Of a DNA stretch of 64,000 bases, positions 22,151-33,118 are shown one piece after another. A program made the position numbers and the translations under genes. Where the stretch lies: positions 363,697 through 427,696 of the forward strand of contig JBBHKE010003455.1 of assembly GCA_037447655.1 (NCBI GenBank). Direction: 5' to 3'. Below the pieces are notes generated by a model. The model saw nothing but the letters and a program-made list of their open reading frames with translations. It had not been told where the DNA came from and did no database searches. Position 1 is the stretch's first letter. The number at the start of each line of letters is the position of its first letter. The DNA comes from Zygnema cylindricum (Eukaryota; Streptophyta; Zygnematophyceae; Zygnematales; Zygnemataceae).

Positions 22151-23750
22151 CCTTCTCATCACCTGAGAGAAATCAGTGGATCGAGGCAGCAAACGATGAA
22201 ATGAAGTCTAATTTGGAGGCACAGATATGGGAGCTGGTTGATCTTCCTCCGGGCAGAAAAGCCATCGGCAGCAAATGGGTATTCAAGGTGAAGTTGAACC
22301 CGGACAACACCATTGAAAGGTAAAAGGCCATACAAGTGGCCAAAGGGTATAATCAGAAAGAAGGTATTGATTTTGAAAAAACCTTCTCTCCAGTTGTTAG
22401 ATTCCCTACTGTCAAAATTTTGCTAAGTCTAGCGGCTATATAGAATATGGAAATACAACAAATTGATGTTAAAAATGCTTTCTTGCATGGAGAGTCAGAA
22501 GAGACCATCTACATGAAACAGCCTGATATGTATGTAGAAAAAGGAAAGGAGGAATTGGTGTGTAAACTGATGAAATCTTTGTATGGGCTGAAACAAGCCC
22601 CGAGACAATGGAATTTGAAGTTAGGTGAGTTTTTGACTGGGCTAGGTTTTAAGAGAATTAGCTCGGATCATTCTGTATATGTCTACAAAGGGAGGATGGG
22701 ATCATTTACATTGTTGTATATATGGATTGTCTATTATTAATAAGTAAGTCAATGGATGAAATAAACCGCATTAAAGCGGCTCTAAGGTCTAGGTTTGAGA
22801 TGAAGGACCTCAGAGAGGCCAAGTATATCTTAGGCATACACGTAGAAAGAGACAGAAACAAAAGGTTGATTATGTTGGCTCAGAAAGAAGCAATAGGTAA
22901 CATGATGGAAAGATTTGAACTGAAAGATGTGACGAATTTGAACTGAAAGATGTGAAAGGATCTGTAACTCCCATGGAATTCAGGCAAAAATTGGAAGGAA
23001 TTGATTCAGACTCAGGCATAATGGTTTGTGAGAATCTAGAGACAGGGGAGGAAGAGTATATGGCTTCAAAGCCATATAGACGGGTAGTTGGAAGTCTTAT
23101 ATGTTTTATGAACTATACGAGACCTGATATTGCAACAGCTATGGGAGTCTTGAGAAGAAGTCTACAAAATCTTAAAAGGGCATACTGGGAAGCATCAAAA
23201 AGGGTGCTAAGATATTTTCTAGGTACTCGAAATCTTAAGCTTGTACTTGGAGGAGGAGAGGTGAAATACAAACGTGGAGCGATGCTAGCTTTGGAGACAT
23301 GCTAAGCCGGAAATCTAAAACCGGCTTTGTTTTGAAGATTGGAGATGGAACTTGCTGCTGGAGTAGAAAATTACAAAAGGTTACAACTCAATCCACAATG
23401 GAGTCAAAATACATGGCAGCAGCTTCTGCCCTCAAGGATCTCCTATGGGTCAAGTCCATTTTACAAAAACTTGGGTATATACAAACAAGTCCTCAAGCTA
23501 TCAAGTGTGACAACCAGACAGCCATTGTAATTGCCTCTAACCCCACCCATCACTTTATGAGCAAACACATGGATGTTAGACTTCACTTTGTCAAGGAAAA
23601 AATGCTTGCAAAAGTCATTAAATTGTGTTATTTACCAGATGAGAAGATGGTGGCTGACATGTTAACAAAAGCCCTTTTTGCTCCTAACTTGCAATTTTGC
23701 AAAAAGGCTAATGTGTTGAGTGAGTAACAAAGTCTAAAGATTTAGGGGAG
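22151..23750 (+). pseudogene. CopC reverse transcriptase and RNase H (copy 1), polypurine tract
   Basis: The RT pieces 22447-22740 and 22722-22946 contain QIDVKNAFLHGESEETIYM and LKQAPRQWNLKL. The catalytic stretch is damaged: YVDD reads as YIWIVYY through a frameshift near 22710. RNase H 22952-23305 and 23299-23727 contains KPYRRVVGSLICFMNYTRPD, CCWSRKLQKVTTQSTMESKYM and VADMLTKALF. AGATTTAGGGGAG at 23737-23750 is the polypurine tract before the LTR. Confidence 0.82.
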
Positions 23751-24320
23751 TGTTGAAAGGTAAAATCTTAAGGACTTAGAATATTTTTTATTAAGTCAGA
23801 CTTTAATTCCTACCTTTGATAGTGTGACAGTAGCAAATAGTTGTACTGTACGTCTGTAGAGACACGTGTTGAAATTTAAAGATGATGCAGGTATTCCGAA
23901 GTGGCGCCGACATCTACATACGCGCGTCAAAAATCATACGGGCGGTTTTTCGTGAATCGAACGGACATAGACCAAGCCGGACATCTTGGAGAATACTATA
24001 CGAAATCGAAAGTGGACCGTTGATACGAATCAGATTCGACAGATGCGATTAAAGCGGGGACCACAATGACTAGGTGTGCCGTACGCACTCAGGACGTTCG
24101 TACGACTAAATCAACATTCGTCTGGACTTTTGTGACTAAGCTTACTAAGCTGACTAACCATCGGCAACATTAAATGTACGGACAGTATATGTGAATATCT
24201 GGAAAACGGTTTGTTAACGTTTAGTGCATTAATAATTAGCGTTACATTATTCATTTAGCGGCAAGTAGTAATTACGGTTTTTGGAGGTACTCATGGTACA
24301 GGTAAGGTTCGTTAGTTGGC
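23751..24320 (+). repeat. Partial LTR of a second CopC subfamily
   Basis: Starts TGTTGAAAGGTAAAATC directly after the polypurine tract and shares AGTGGCGCCGACA and GGTTTTTGGAGGTAC with the outer CopC LTRs. It loses similarity near 24320, so it is truncated. Confidence 0.72.
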
Positions 24321-24881
24321 TCGCCCATGGAGTGCAGGGTGTGCAGGTCTCCTACACAAGGCGAAAAGCGCCGAGACCTGCACACTTTGCAAAATACTGC
24401 GCCGGTATCATGTGAAGAAAAATTTTTTTTTCGGACTTTAAATCTGACCGGGAGGTGTATACGGATTTTTTTTGGTACGATAATTGTTTGTACGGTAACC
24501 CAGACCAGGTTCCAAGATCAGGAAACCATTTTTGTCTTTGCGCCGACCTGAGCGGATGCATATGTNNNNNNNNNNCCGGAATATGGAAAGTTAACATCAC
24601 AGGCCCAAATCGAAGTGGAACTTATGGGTAGACGACGGCTACCGAAAAAACGGGCCTCCTTCTAGGTGATCGAGGGTACAAACACGGAGGTATTATTTGA
24701 AGTAAAGTAGCAAACGGCGGAGCTAGTACACTAAAGAGAATCCACTACTCTTCCGGAGAACCTAGCAATCTCCTAGGAGACATTGACATCCTTTTCGTTT
24801 CACTCTCGAACGAACATCTGCCGACGATCTAGAGAAAGGGGGGCCACCAAGACTCCGACTTTAGCAGCCGTTGGAGACTAA
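24321..24881. other. Unassigned stretch with a perfect hairpin and a 10-base gap
   Basis: No gene or known element is visible. A 13-bp perfect inverted repeat (GTGTGCAGGTCTC at 24339-24351, GAGACCTGCACAC at 24373-24385) surrounds a 21-base spacer that contains a further GGCG/CGCC pair. Ten N lie at 24566-24575. The stretch separates two CopC halves and may include a misjoined contig end. Confidence 0.6.
24566..24575. other. Assembly gap (10 N)
   Basis: Ten undetermined bases. They mark a scaffold join, so continuity between the two CopC halves is not proven. Confidence 0.99.
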
Positions 24882-26805
24882 GTTGACCTTTTTAAAGTGC
24901 CAAATCAAATGGCAAAGGAAAAGCAAGAGTGTTATTTTTCATCATACGCAGCAAGTCTACTTTCTACCGGCCAGTGGGACACCTCTTCCTTCAGTTTCTC
25001 TAGTGCCTCCACAAGATGCCTCACCACAAGCTACACCACAGGCGGATGGAACTGCTACACACTCAGTAAAAGCTCAAGTTACAGTTCAAACAAAACAAAA
25101 AAATCAGAGGTTGCCGACGATTTCAGCCTCAGAACCACCGGGGGGAAAGAGATCTAGCAGCCGTCTACAAGCAAGCTCTCACTTTGCTTTTCCTACAGTT
25201 ACAGAGGATCCTCTAACGATCCAAGAGGCCTTCTCATCACCTAAGAGAAATCACATGATCGAGGCGGCAAACGATGAAATGAAGTTTATTATGGAGGCAC
25301 AAACATGGGAGCTAGTGGATCTTCCTCCGGGCAAAAAAGCCATCGGCAGCAGATGGGTATTCAAGGTGAAGCTAAACCCGGACACTACAATTGAAAGGTA
25401 TAAGGCCAGACTAGTGGCCAAAGGGTACAACCTAAAAGAAGGTATTCACTTTGAAGAAACTTTCTCTCCACTTGTCAAATTTCCCACTGTCATAATTTTG
25501 CTAAGTCTAGTGACTATAGAGAATATGGAAATACATCAAATGGATGATAAAACCACCTTCTTCCATAGAGAGTTAGAGAAAACCATTTATATGAAACAAC
25601 CTGAAATGTATGTAAAAAATGGTAAGGAGCAATTGGTGTGTAAACTGATGAAATCTTTGTATGGGCTAAAACAAGCCCCGCGTCAGTGGAATTTGAAGTT
25701 AGATGAGTTTTTGACTGGGCTCGGATTTAAGAGAATTAACTCAGATCATTCTGTATATGTCTTACAAGGGGAGGATGGGATACTATACATTGCTTTATAT
25801 GTGGATGACTTATTGTTACTAAGTAAGTCAATGGATGAAATAAACCGCATTAAAGCGGCTTGAAGGTCTAGGTTTCGGCAAGGACCTCGGTGAGGCCAAG
25901 TAAATTTTAGGAATACAGGTAGAAAGAGACTAAAACAAAAGGTCGATTATGTTGACTCAGAAAGCAGCAATAGGTAACATGTTGGAAAGATTTGAAATGA
26001 AAGATGTAAAGGGATTTATAACTCCCATGGAATTCAAGCAGAAAGTGGAAATAAGGGATTCAAAGTCAGATATTATGGTGTGTGAGAGTCTAAAGTCAGG
26101 GGAGGAGGAGTTTTTGGCCTCAAAGCCATATAGACAGGTAGTTGGAAGTCTTGTATATTTTATGAATTGTACGAGATCCAACATTGCAACAACTCTGGGA
26201 GTCTTGAGTAGAAGTATGTAGAATCCTAAAAAGGCAGATTGGGAAGCAGCAAAAATGGTGCTAGTATATCTTGCAGGTACTCGAAATCTTAAGCTTGTAC
26301 TGAGAAGAGGAGAGGTGAAAATACATATGTGGAGCGATGCTAGCTATGGAGACATTCCAAGTCAAAAATCTACGACCGACTTTGTTCTGAAGATTGGAGA
26401 TGGAACTTGCTGTAGGAGTAGCAAATTGCAAAAGGTTACAGCTCAATCCACAATGGAGTCAGAATATATGGCAGCAGCTTCCGCTCTCAAGGAGCTCTTA
26501 TGGGTCAAGTCCATTTTACAAGAACTTAGGTATATGCAAAGTGGTCCTCATTCTATCTGGTGTGAGAACCAGGCGGCCAATGCAATTGCCACTAATCCCA
26601 GCCATCATTTTAAGAGCAAACACATGGATGTTAGACTTCACTTTGTTAGAGAAAAAGTACCTGCAAAAGTCGATAAATTGTGTTATTTACCGGACGAGAA
26701 GATGGTGGATGACATGTTAACAAAAGCCCTTCATGCTGCTAAGTTACAGTTTTGCAGAGATGTTATTTGACTAAGTGAGTAAGTGAGTCTAAAGATTAAG
26801 GGGAG
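24882..26805 (+). pseudogene. CopC linker, reverse transcriptase and RNase H (copy 2)
   Basis: The open piece 24871-25863 runs from the linker (SASEPPGGKRSSSRLQASSH) into RT, with RYKARLVAKGYNLKEGIHFE, LKQAPRQWNLKLDEF and an intact ALYVDDLLLLSKS. A stop near 25861 and decay follow. RNase H lies at 25949-26770, with MWSDASYGD, QSTMESEYMAAASALKELLW and HFKSKHMDVRLHFVREK. It ends in AAGGGGAG before the LTR at 26806. Confidence 0.85.
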
Positions 26806-27799
26806 TGTTGTAATTTGAAAATCTTTATTTCAGTAGATATGGTTAAGATAACTTAGAATATTTTCTAAGTAGTCTGCTGTAATACTTACCTTAACTAGTG
26901 TTACAGTAGTAAAAGTACAATAGAGTATATTGTAATTTTACAGAAACACGTGCCGGCAAAAAATCGTATGAAGGTTTTACGGAGTGGCGCCGACAGTCAG
27001 CCACACGCGTCACGCAGTTGACAATTGGATTCACAAGATCAGACGAACGGAATCTGAACCGGGTATTCCGCAATTAAATGTTACGGTTTGACGGTACCAT
27101 CGTCGATTGAATTTGTTCCAACGGACGCGATTCACCTGGGACCACAAGCGTGATTCACGAGGGACCAGAAGTGAGGATGCACTTAGGTGCTTCGTACTAC
27201 ACGACCATAGTCGGCTGGACTTTAGCGACTGCCGTTGACTAAGCTTTTGGAACGTTTTGTGTACGATTCGATATCCGAAAAAATTTGAATAAATTTTTTT
27301 TTGTAGATTAGTGTAATAAAAATATAGTGTTCTATTAATTAGGTTTTTGTAAAATATTAATTAGGGTTTTTTGAGGTATAACGGTACAGTAATGTACAAG
27401 TAGGATACTTTGTCGTTGGTTAGGATAATAAACGCAATAACATTTACCCAAATTAGAGTAGACTAATAGATGCACACTGTGAGCATATAACTTATGACTT
27501 AGCCAATGTTGTAGCATCCAGTTTTGGGAATATGAATTTCTAAGTGTAGTTTTTGGGAAACTTCCAAACATCATATCTTATGGTTTACTAAGTTATTTGG
27601 GCTGAAATTTTTTAAATTGTCATTTTACTGTTATGTGTATTACTGTGAAAAATTTGAGGCATATTGGCTTTCTGAGTCATATTTTGTGTTAGCTGAAAGT
27701 TGGCATTTGAGTAGGTGCTTAATAGCTTTTTCTGTTTTCACTGTCTACTTCCACTACTACTGCTGGACATGCTCCTACAACGGTGGTAGTTGAACAACA
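26806..27799 (+). repeat. CopC 3' LTR
   Basis: 994 bp, starting TGTTGTAATTT and ending GAACAACA, matching the LTR at 18544-19535 along its length. It is followed by CTATT and then the remaining CopB 3' sequence. Confidence 0.82.
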
Positions 27800-27850
27800 C
27801 TATTTAGTGAGGTCAATTGATAGTATGCAAAAAATGACCCGAATAGGGGG

Positions 27851-28657
27851 TGTTAAAATTCTGCGTCAATTTTCAGCGAAGGACATAAAGTCAAAGTTAG
27901 CCAAAGTTGGTGAAAGAGAAGTCAAGAAAATTGTTGTTAGGTATATGTACGGTTGAGTATATATAAGGTACACCGTGAATCGTTATTAGCCTTATGTACG
28001 CTATATCGGCACCCCAAAATTTTGACATTGATACCTTAAATATAATAAACTACACTATTTAAGGACGTGGACCATAATCTGCCACGTCTCCTAGAACTAA
28101 ATTAGAATGAATGATGGAAATTTATTCTTTACACTAATAATTTCTATACGCTAATAACGATTCAAGGTGTACCGTTGATGTGACGTCACGATACATTTGC
28201 GTGGACGTTAAGATAAATTTGGTTAGACATCAAGCACATTTTGCGTAGACGTCAAGTTTTGATGAAACATAGTCGTCTACTTGTATTGTACGACAAGTGA
28301 AGTAGTCACAGATTTTGAGTGTTTAACACTTAGCGAATTGTGACCGTTGATTCGTTTACATAGGTCACAAGTTAAGATATTTTTTTTACGTGAAACACAA
28401 GTTGCGTAGTACCTACGTCATTCATATATATAAAATGTACTCATATTGGACATTGAAAATTAATCATCAATCGAATGATTCTCTCCAATTTTTCCCTGTT
28501 GCTTTTTTTGCACTGAGTGTTTATTTTGTTGTGGAATTAATCTATCTTCTTCCTTGTTCAGTAATTAAGCTTTGATTTCTCATATAGAGAATTGTTTTCC
28601 TTAGCTTCCTGTCTTGTAATTGATCGGTCATATGGCCACTTTTTCTGAATCTCAATA
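27851..28657 (+). repeat. CopB 3' LTR carrying a MITE
   Basis: Matches 14705-15310 on both sides of the MITE at 27971-28169. The LTR ends CTCAATA and is followed by the second copy of the CopB target duplication. Confidence 0.85.
27971..28169. mobile_element. MITE copy 1 (TA duplication, CACCGTGAATCG termini)
   Basis: 199 bp with terminal inverted repeats CACCGTGAATCGTTATTAGC and its near-complement at the right end, flanked by TA at 27969-27970 and 28170-28171. The CopB 5' LTR (about 14820-14830) is the empty site. There is no coding capacity. The TA duplication suggests a Tc1/mariner-type (Stowaway-like) source enzyme. Confidence 0.88.
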
Positions 28658-29640
28658 GAACGAGCCTTCAAGCTACAGCTGCCGGAACGGACCAGTGGGG
28701 GAAGGATTCGAGGAAGCCATACGGCAACTTTAAGTGAGAGAAAGATCAGACTAGAGGACCGAAGTCTCGAAATGGCCCTTGTCATTTCTGCAAAAAGCTA
28801 GGACACTTCATGGCAAATTGCACCAAGCTGTAGGAGCCGAGGTTTCAAGAAAACGGTCGATGAGGTTTTTCCGAGGAAAGAAGAAGGCACTTGTGGTCAC
28901 AATAGTGAAAGGGGAGACCGAGGAGGATAAGTCCTCCGAGTAGGAGGATGGAGAGCTTCTCTTTGATAAGAGCTTGGACGAGAAGAAGATTCCTCAAAAA
29001 CATAAGTGTGATCTCAACGCTATTCAGCAACCTCCACTGGAAGGATGGATCATTTATTCAGGTGCATCCGTGCATATGTATTGTGACACGCACCTTTTTT
29101 TTACCAAGCCAAGAAAAACCCCCACTGTGGAAATAGAGTAAGGGATGGGAGAGTAGTTACTATAGATCTAGTTGGATCGGTAGATTTGAAAGCCTTAGTA
29201 AAGGGTAAGGGTTCCATACTCACTTTGTCAGATGTACTTAATATCCCTTAGCTGAGCAAAAATCTTGTCTCTACGTCTGTGTTAGATGACAAAGAGTTTG
29301 ATACCTTCACAAGAAAGGGAGTCTTTACAGCTAAGTATAGGGATGATGTCAACTTGACGACAGATAAGGGTAGCGAAGGAATGTTTAGGCTTAACCTGAG
29401 TAATGAAAAGAAGATGCTTATTATGTTGGTGTTCCAAAGTTGATGATTTGGCATAAGCGGTTGGGGCATGTGCATTTTGATAGGCTGAGGGAAATGAAGA
29501 AGCTTGGTGTAGTAGAAGACATTTAGTTTGGGGAAAATGAAATGGTGGATGATTCTAGTGGTTGTGCCCAAGGTAAGGCTCACGGACTTCCATTTCCTAA
29601 AACTGCCAGATACAAAGGTGAGAAAGTACTAGATCTTGTC
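28658..29640 (+). pseudogene. Host CopA gag end, protease and pre-integrase (resumed after CopB)
   Basis: Gag continues from the EIRRGG codons before the insertion. The zinc knuckle CHFCKKLGHFMANC lies at about 28777-28818. The protease motif reads GWIIYSGASVHM (about 29041-29076), so the catalytic Asp is replaced by Tyr. The pre-integrase motif IWHKRLGHVHFDRLREMKK follows near 29446-29502. Several stops are present. Confidence 0.8.
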
Positions 29641-30696
29641 CACACAGATATCTGGGAACAGCAAAAGTACCTTCGGTAGGAAGTAAGAGGTTCATGATGA
29701 TAATCACTGATGACTGATCCAGATAATCTATAGTATACTTCCTAAAAACAAAACGTGAAACACCAACTTAATTCAAATAATATAAAGCATAGAGTGAGAA
29801 GTTGCACGGAACCCCCATTGAGAGAGTAATAAGTGACAATCCGGGAGAATATACCTCTAACCAGTTTGAGGAATATCTGAGGGAGGAGGGATTTCAGCAT
29901 CAAAAAATTGTACTTTATAATCCAGAACAAAATGGGGTGGCTGAGAGGTTGAACGCGACTCTAGGAGATAGTGTATGTAGTATGTTGGCCGACAAAAGGA
30001 TAGGAAAAAGATATTGGGCTGAGGCCATAAACTGTGCTAACTACATCAAAAATAGAGTCTTCACGTCAACTGTGAAAGGAATGACACCCTATGAGAGATG
30101 GGTTGGAAGGAAACCAGGTATTTCTCACCTGAAAGAATTCGGTAGTCAAGTTGACAGTCTTGACACAAATAGGAAGAACTCGAAATTAGATGCTAAAGGG
30201 AAACCGGGATAATTTGTGGGATACGATGAGGATGTCAAGTGATATAGAGTCTATGACTTAGCTAAACAAGATATCATTATGGTAAAGCATCTAGTTGTCA
30301 TGGATGAATGGAAGTCATGTGATCCCTTCAAATACACCAAAAAGATAAAAATCAGCTTTGAGTCTGAGGGTGAGGAAAACTCGGATCTTCCCAATAGAGA
30401 CATGAGTGAAAAAGTGATTGCGGATTTAGGGGAGATCCAGGATAAAGGAGATAGACCAAAATCTGCCCATATCCATACACACTTCGAGGAGACAGAACAG
30501 GAGGAGATGGAACTAGCTTCCATAGATGGCGGAGCAAATGAGACAGTGAGGAGGAACGCGAGACTTCCCTCCATCCCAGCTTTAGAGTTTGAAGCAGGTT
30601 AAAGAAGCAGCAAAAGATGTAGGAAAGATAGGCTGCTTACAAGGTAACTAAGCTATCTCACCTCGATGAGCCTAAGTCATACTCAGAGGCAATGGA
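29641..30696 (+). pseudogene. Host CopA integrase and linker
   Basis: The integrase pieces include ISDNPGEYTSNQFEEYLREE (the usual SDNG is SDNP) and PEQNGVAERLNATLGDSV, then TPYERWVGRKPGISHLKEFG (open 29802-30212). The acidic linker 30279-30602 carries ESEGEENSD and EETEQEEMEL. The sequence ends at the ATGGA duplication (30692-30696), where a solo LTR entered. Confidence 0.8.
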
Positions 30697-31539
30697 TGTT
30701 GGTTTTTGAAAAGTTGGTTTCGTGCACACACGACGTTTCGTGAGTGCGCGTGTTCGCGTGCGTATTTAATTAACGAAATTAATGTGGTGGTTCGAATGGT
30801 TTGCGGATTGGGGGAGTAGATGTACGAGGAAAATTAAAAGGACGTGAAAAAGGAATTAAGTGGGACGCGAAATCGCGTCCATCACATGATATTTATATTG
30901 GACGGTCCAGATTCGTTTGATGAAATTTGTAAGGTTTGTAAATATTTGCAACAATGTTTTGTCCTATGTGTATTAGGTATTAGTGTAAATCTATTCATTT
31001 TTACATGTCACGAAGTATTCGGGTTACGTACTGTTGGTATGCCTCCGTACATTCAGTAGTGAGCTCTAGTGTATATTTGTAGGACTTCGTCATTTTGGAC
31101 TTAAGGAACTTTTTGGACCAAAAACTGTTTATGGGGATTTTTGGTAATTTTATCTGAGGATTTCTCTCAGATCTGTTGGCAGAATTGTCTGAAATTCTGC
31201 ATGTGTGTTCCTATTTGTATTGTTAATATTTTCAAAGATTTGCAGGTCTATTGTGTGCCTGGTCTGTGTTTTACTCCATTGTGAAGTTAGTCTGTTTAAT
31301 CAAAGTTCTGGCAGACTGTTTTTCTGCAACTTTGACTAGATGATGTGATCACTCTATTTATTATTTTTATCTGAAACTTTGTGAGGTTATTTTATAGCCT
31401 ATATAATATCTGTTAATTTAGTTTCAGCTTGTTTTGTTAATTCTGTTGAATTCTGTGTCTATCCAAAGTACGCTGTTTTTAGGGTAGTCTGTGGTACTTC
31501 CGAGGGTGAGTCCATGGCTAGAAATGGCTATGGACAACA
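30697..31539 (+). mobile_element. Solo LTR of an unassigned LTR element, target duplication ATGGA
   Basis: 843 bp beginning TGTTGG and ending CAACA, flanked by ATGGA at 30692-30696 and 31540-31544. The related CopA copy at 42130-42150 runs on without interruption. The sequence is not similar to the CopA, CopB or CopC LTRs here, so it marks a further LTR family. The strand cannot be fixed from the termini. Confidence 0.85.
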
Positions 31540-31544
31540 ATGGA

Positions 31545-33118
31545 CAGTCCGGAGAAGGATAGATGGGTTAGAGCCATAAATGATGAGATGGCATCCATCA
31601 TGGAAGCAACTAGTTGGGAACTAGTGGACTGTCCTCCGAACAGAAAACGGATCGGGTGAAAATGGGTGTTTAAACTGAAACTGAACCCACATAAAACCAT
31701 TGAAAGATATAAGGCTCAATTAGTAGGAAATGGGTTCACTCAAAAAAATGGGATAGATTATGAAGTGACCTTTACTTGTGTGGTACGGTTCCCATCAGTA
31801 AAGATTCTCCTTAGTCTAGCGGCAGCCGAAGACATGGAAATACACCAGATGGATATTAAGACCACCTTCATCAATCGTGAACTAGAGGAAGAAATCTTCA
31901 TGCGGCAACCAGAACGATTTGTAGAGGAAGGTAAGGAGAGCAAAGTCTGCAGACTTATTAAGTCTTTATATGGACTTAAGCAGGCTCCCAAGCAATGGAA
32001 TAAAAACTAGATGGGTTTATCACCGGTCTTCGATATATCAGGATTAGTTCAGACCATTCTATTTATATGTTTGAGGATGAGAATGGTGTTATTTTTATTG
32101 CAATTAATGTGGATGACTTGCTGGTGTTGAGTAAATCTATGAAAAAAATCAATAAGTTAAAGAAAGATCTTAGAAGCAGGTTTGATATGAAAGATCTAAC
32201 AGAGGCAAGATATATCTTGGGATACAAATGGAAAGAAATAGGGGAAAAGGATTATCAGACTTACTCAGAAAAAAGCTATAGGGAATATGCTCGAGAAATT
32301 CCAAATGGAAAAGGCAAACAGTTATACCACCTCCATGCACTTGAAGAAAATAAGTGATGGGAGTGTAGGAGAAGGAGTGATAATCTTAAAGGATTAGATG
32401 AGTCCCGAAAAAAGATAGTTTATAAAGTCTACTCCTTAGAAGCACATTGTAGGAAGTCTAATCTACTTTATAAATTGAACTAGGCCAGACATAGCTGCAG
32501 CAGTTGGAGTTCTCAATACGAGTCTTAATGATCTTAGAAAGAGAGACTAAGAGGCAACAAAGAGAGTCATGAGAAATCTTGTGGGTAAAAGGGAATTCTG
32601 GTTGCATTTGGGAGGGGAGCACACTAGCATAACCACTTGGAGTGATGCCAGTTATAGAGATGCACCTATGAGAAGATGCACTTCTGGGTATGTATTGTAT
32701 GTGGGGGAAGGTGCTTGCTATTGTAGTAGAATGCAACAAAAGGTGGTTGCTTAGCCCACTATGGAGGCGGAGTACATGGCCTCTTGTTCCGCTGTGAAAG
32801 AATAGATGTGGGTAATTTCTTTGGTGCAAGAATTGGGGTACATGAAGCATGGGTGCATGAAGTCTTTGATGATAATCAAGCTGCAATTACAATTGCAACC
32901 AATCCAAAACATCATTTCAAAGCTAAACACATGGACATAAGGCTGAGTTTTGTGAGAGAAAATGTCGAAAACAAAATTGTTAATCTTGTGTATAAACCAG
33001 ATTGAGAAATGATTGTTGATATGATTACCAAAACCTGTGCCCTCACCCAAATTGAATTATTGTAGAGAGAAGTGTGGACTAAAAGAAAAACTTAAGTAAG
33101 ACTAGAAAATAAGGGGAG
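31545..33118 (+). pseudogene. Host CopA reverse transcriptase and RNase H
   Basis: The RT pieces 31666-32010 and 32067-32357 contain QMDIKTTFINRELEEEIFM and LKQAPKQWNKN. The catalytic motif reads INVDDLLVL, so the Tyr of YVDD is Asn. RNase H follows with TWSDASYRD (about 32637-32663), FDDNQAAITIATNP and HFKAKHMDIRLSFVREN (32784-33005). AAATAAGGGGAG before 33119 is the polypurine tract. Stops and frameshifts are frequent. Confidence 0.82.

Larger units (their letters stand above)
18544..27799 (+). mobile_element. CopC composite (two joined Copia copies) nested in CopB
   Basis: Outer LTRs of one subfamily at 18544-19535 and 26806-27799 (both start TGTTGTAATTT and end ACAACA). The flanks are ATATT (18539-18543) and CTATT (27800-27804), a 5-bp duplication with one change. 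The interior is not one element. A first internal region (19536-23750) is followed by part of a different LTR (23751-about 24320, starting TGTTGAAAGG), an unidentified piece with a small gap, and a second 3' half (24882-26805). Confidence 0.78.
14705..28657 (+). mobile_element. CopB Copia element nested in CopA, itself split by CopC
   Basis: LTRs at 14705-15310 (606 bp) and 27851-28657 (807 bp; the excess of 201 bp is exactly a 199-bp MITE plus a TA duplication). The flanks are GAAAG (14700-14704) and GAACG (28658-28662), a 5-bp duplication with one change. The primer site at 15311-15322 is the ordinary type. The 3' polypurine tract AATAGGGGG lies at 27842-27850. The coding part is interrupted at 18543 by CopC and resumes at 27800. 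Confidence 0.85.

Noticed and set aside
32458-32886. A 142-codon minus-strand gene
   Set aside because: It is the antisense of Copia RNase H; similar antisense frames recur over other Copia copies.
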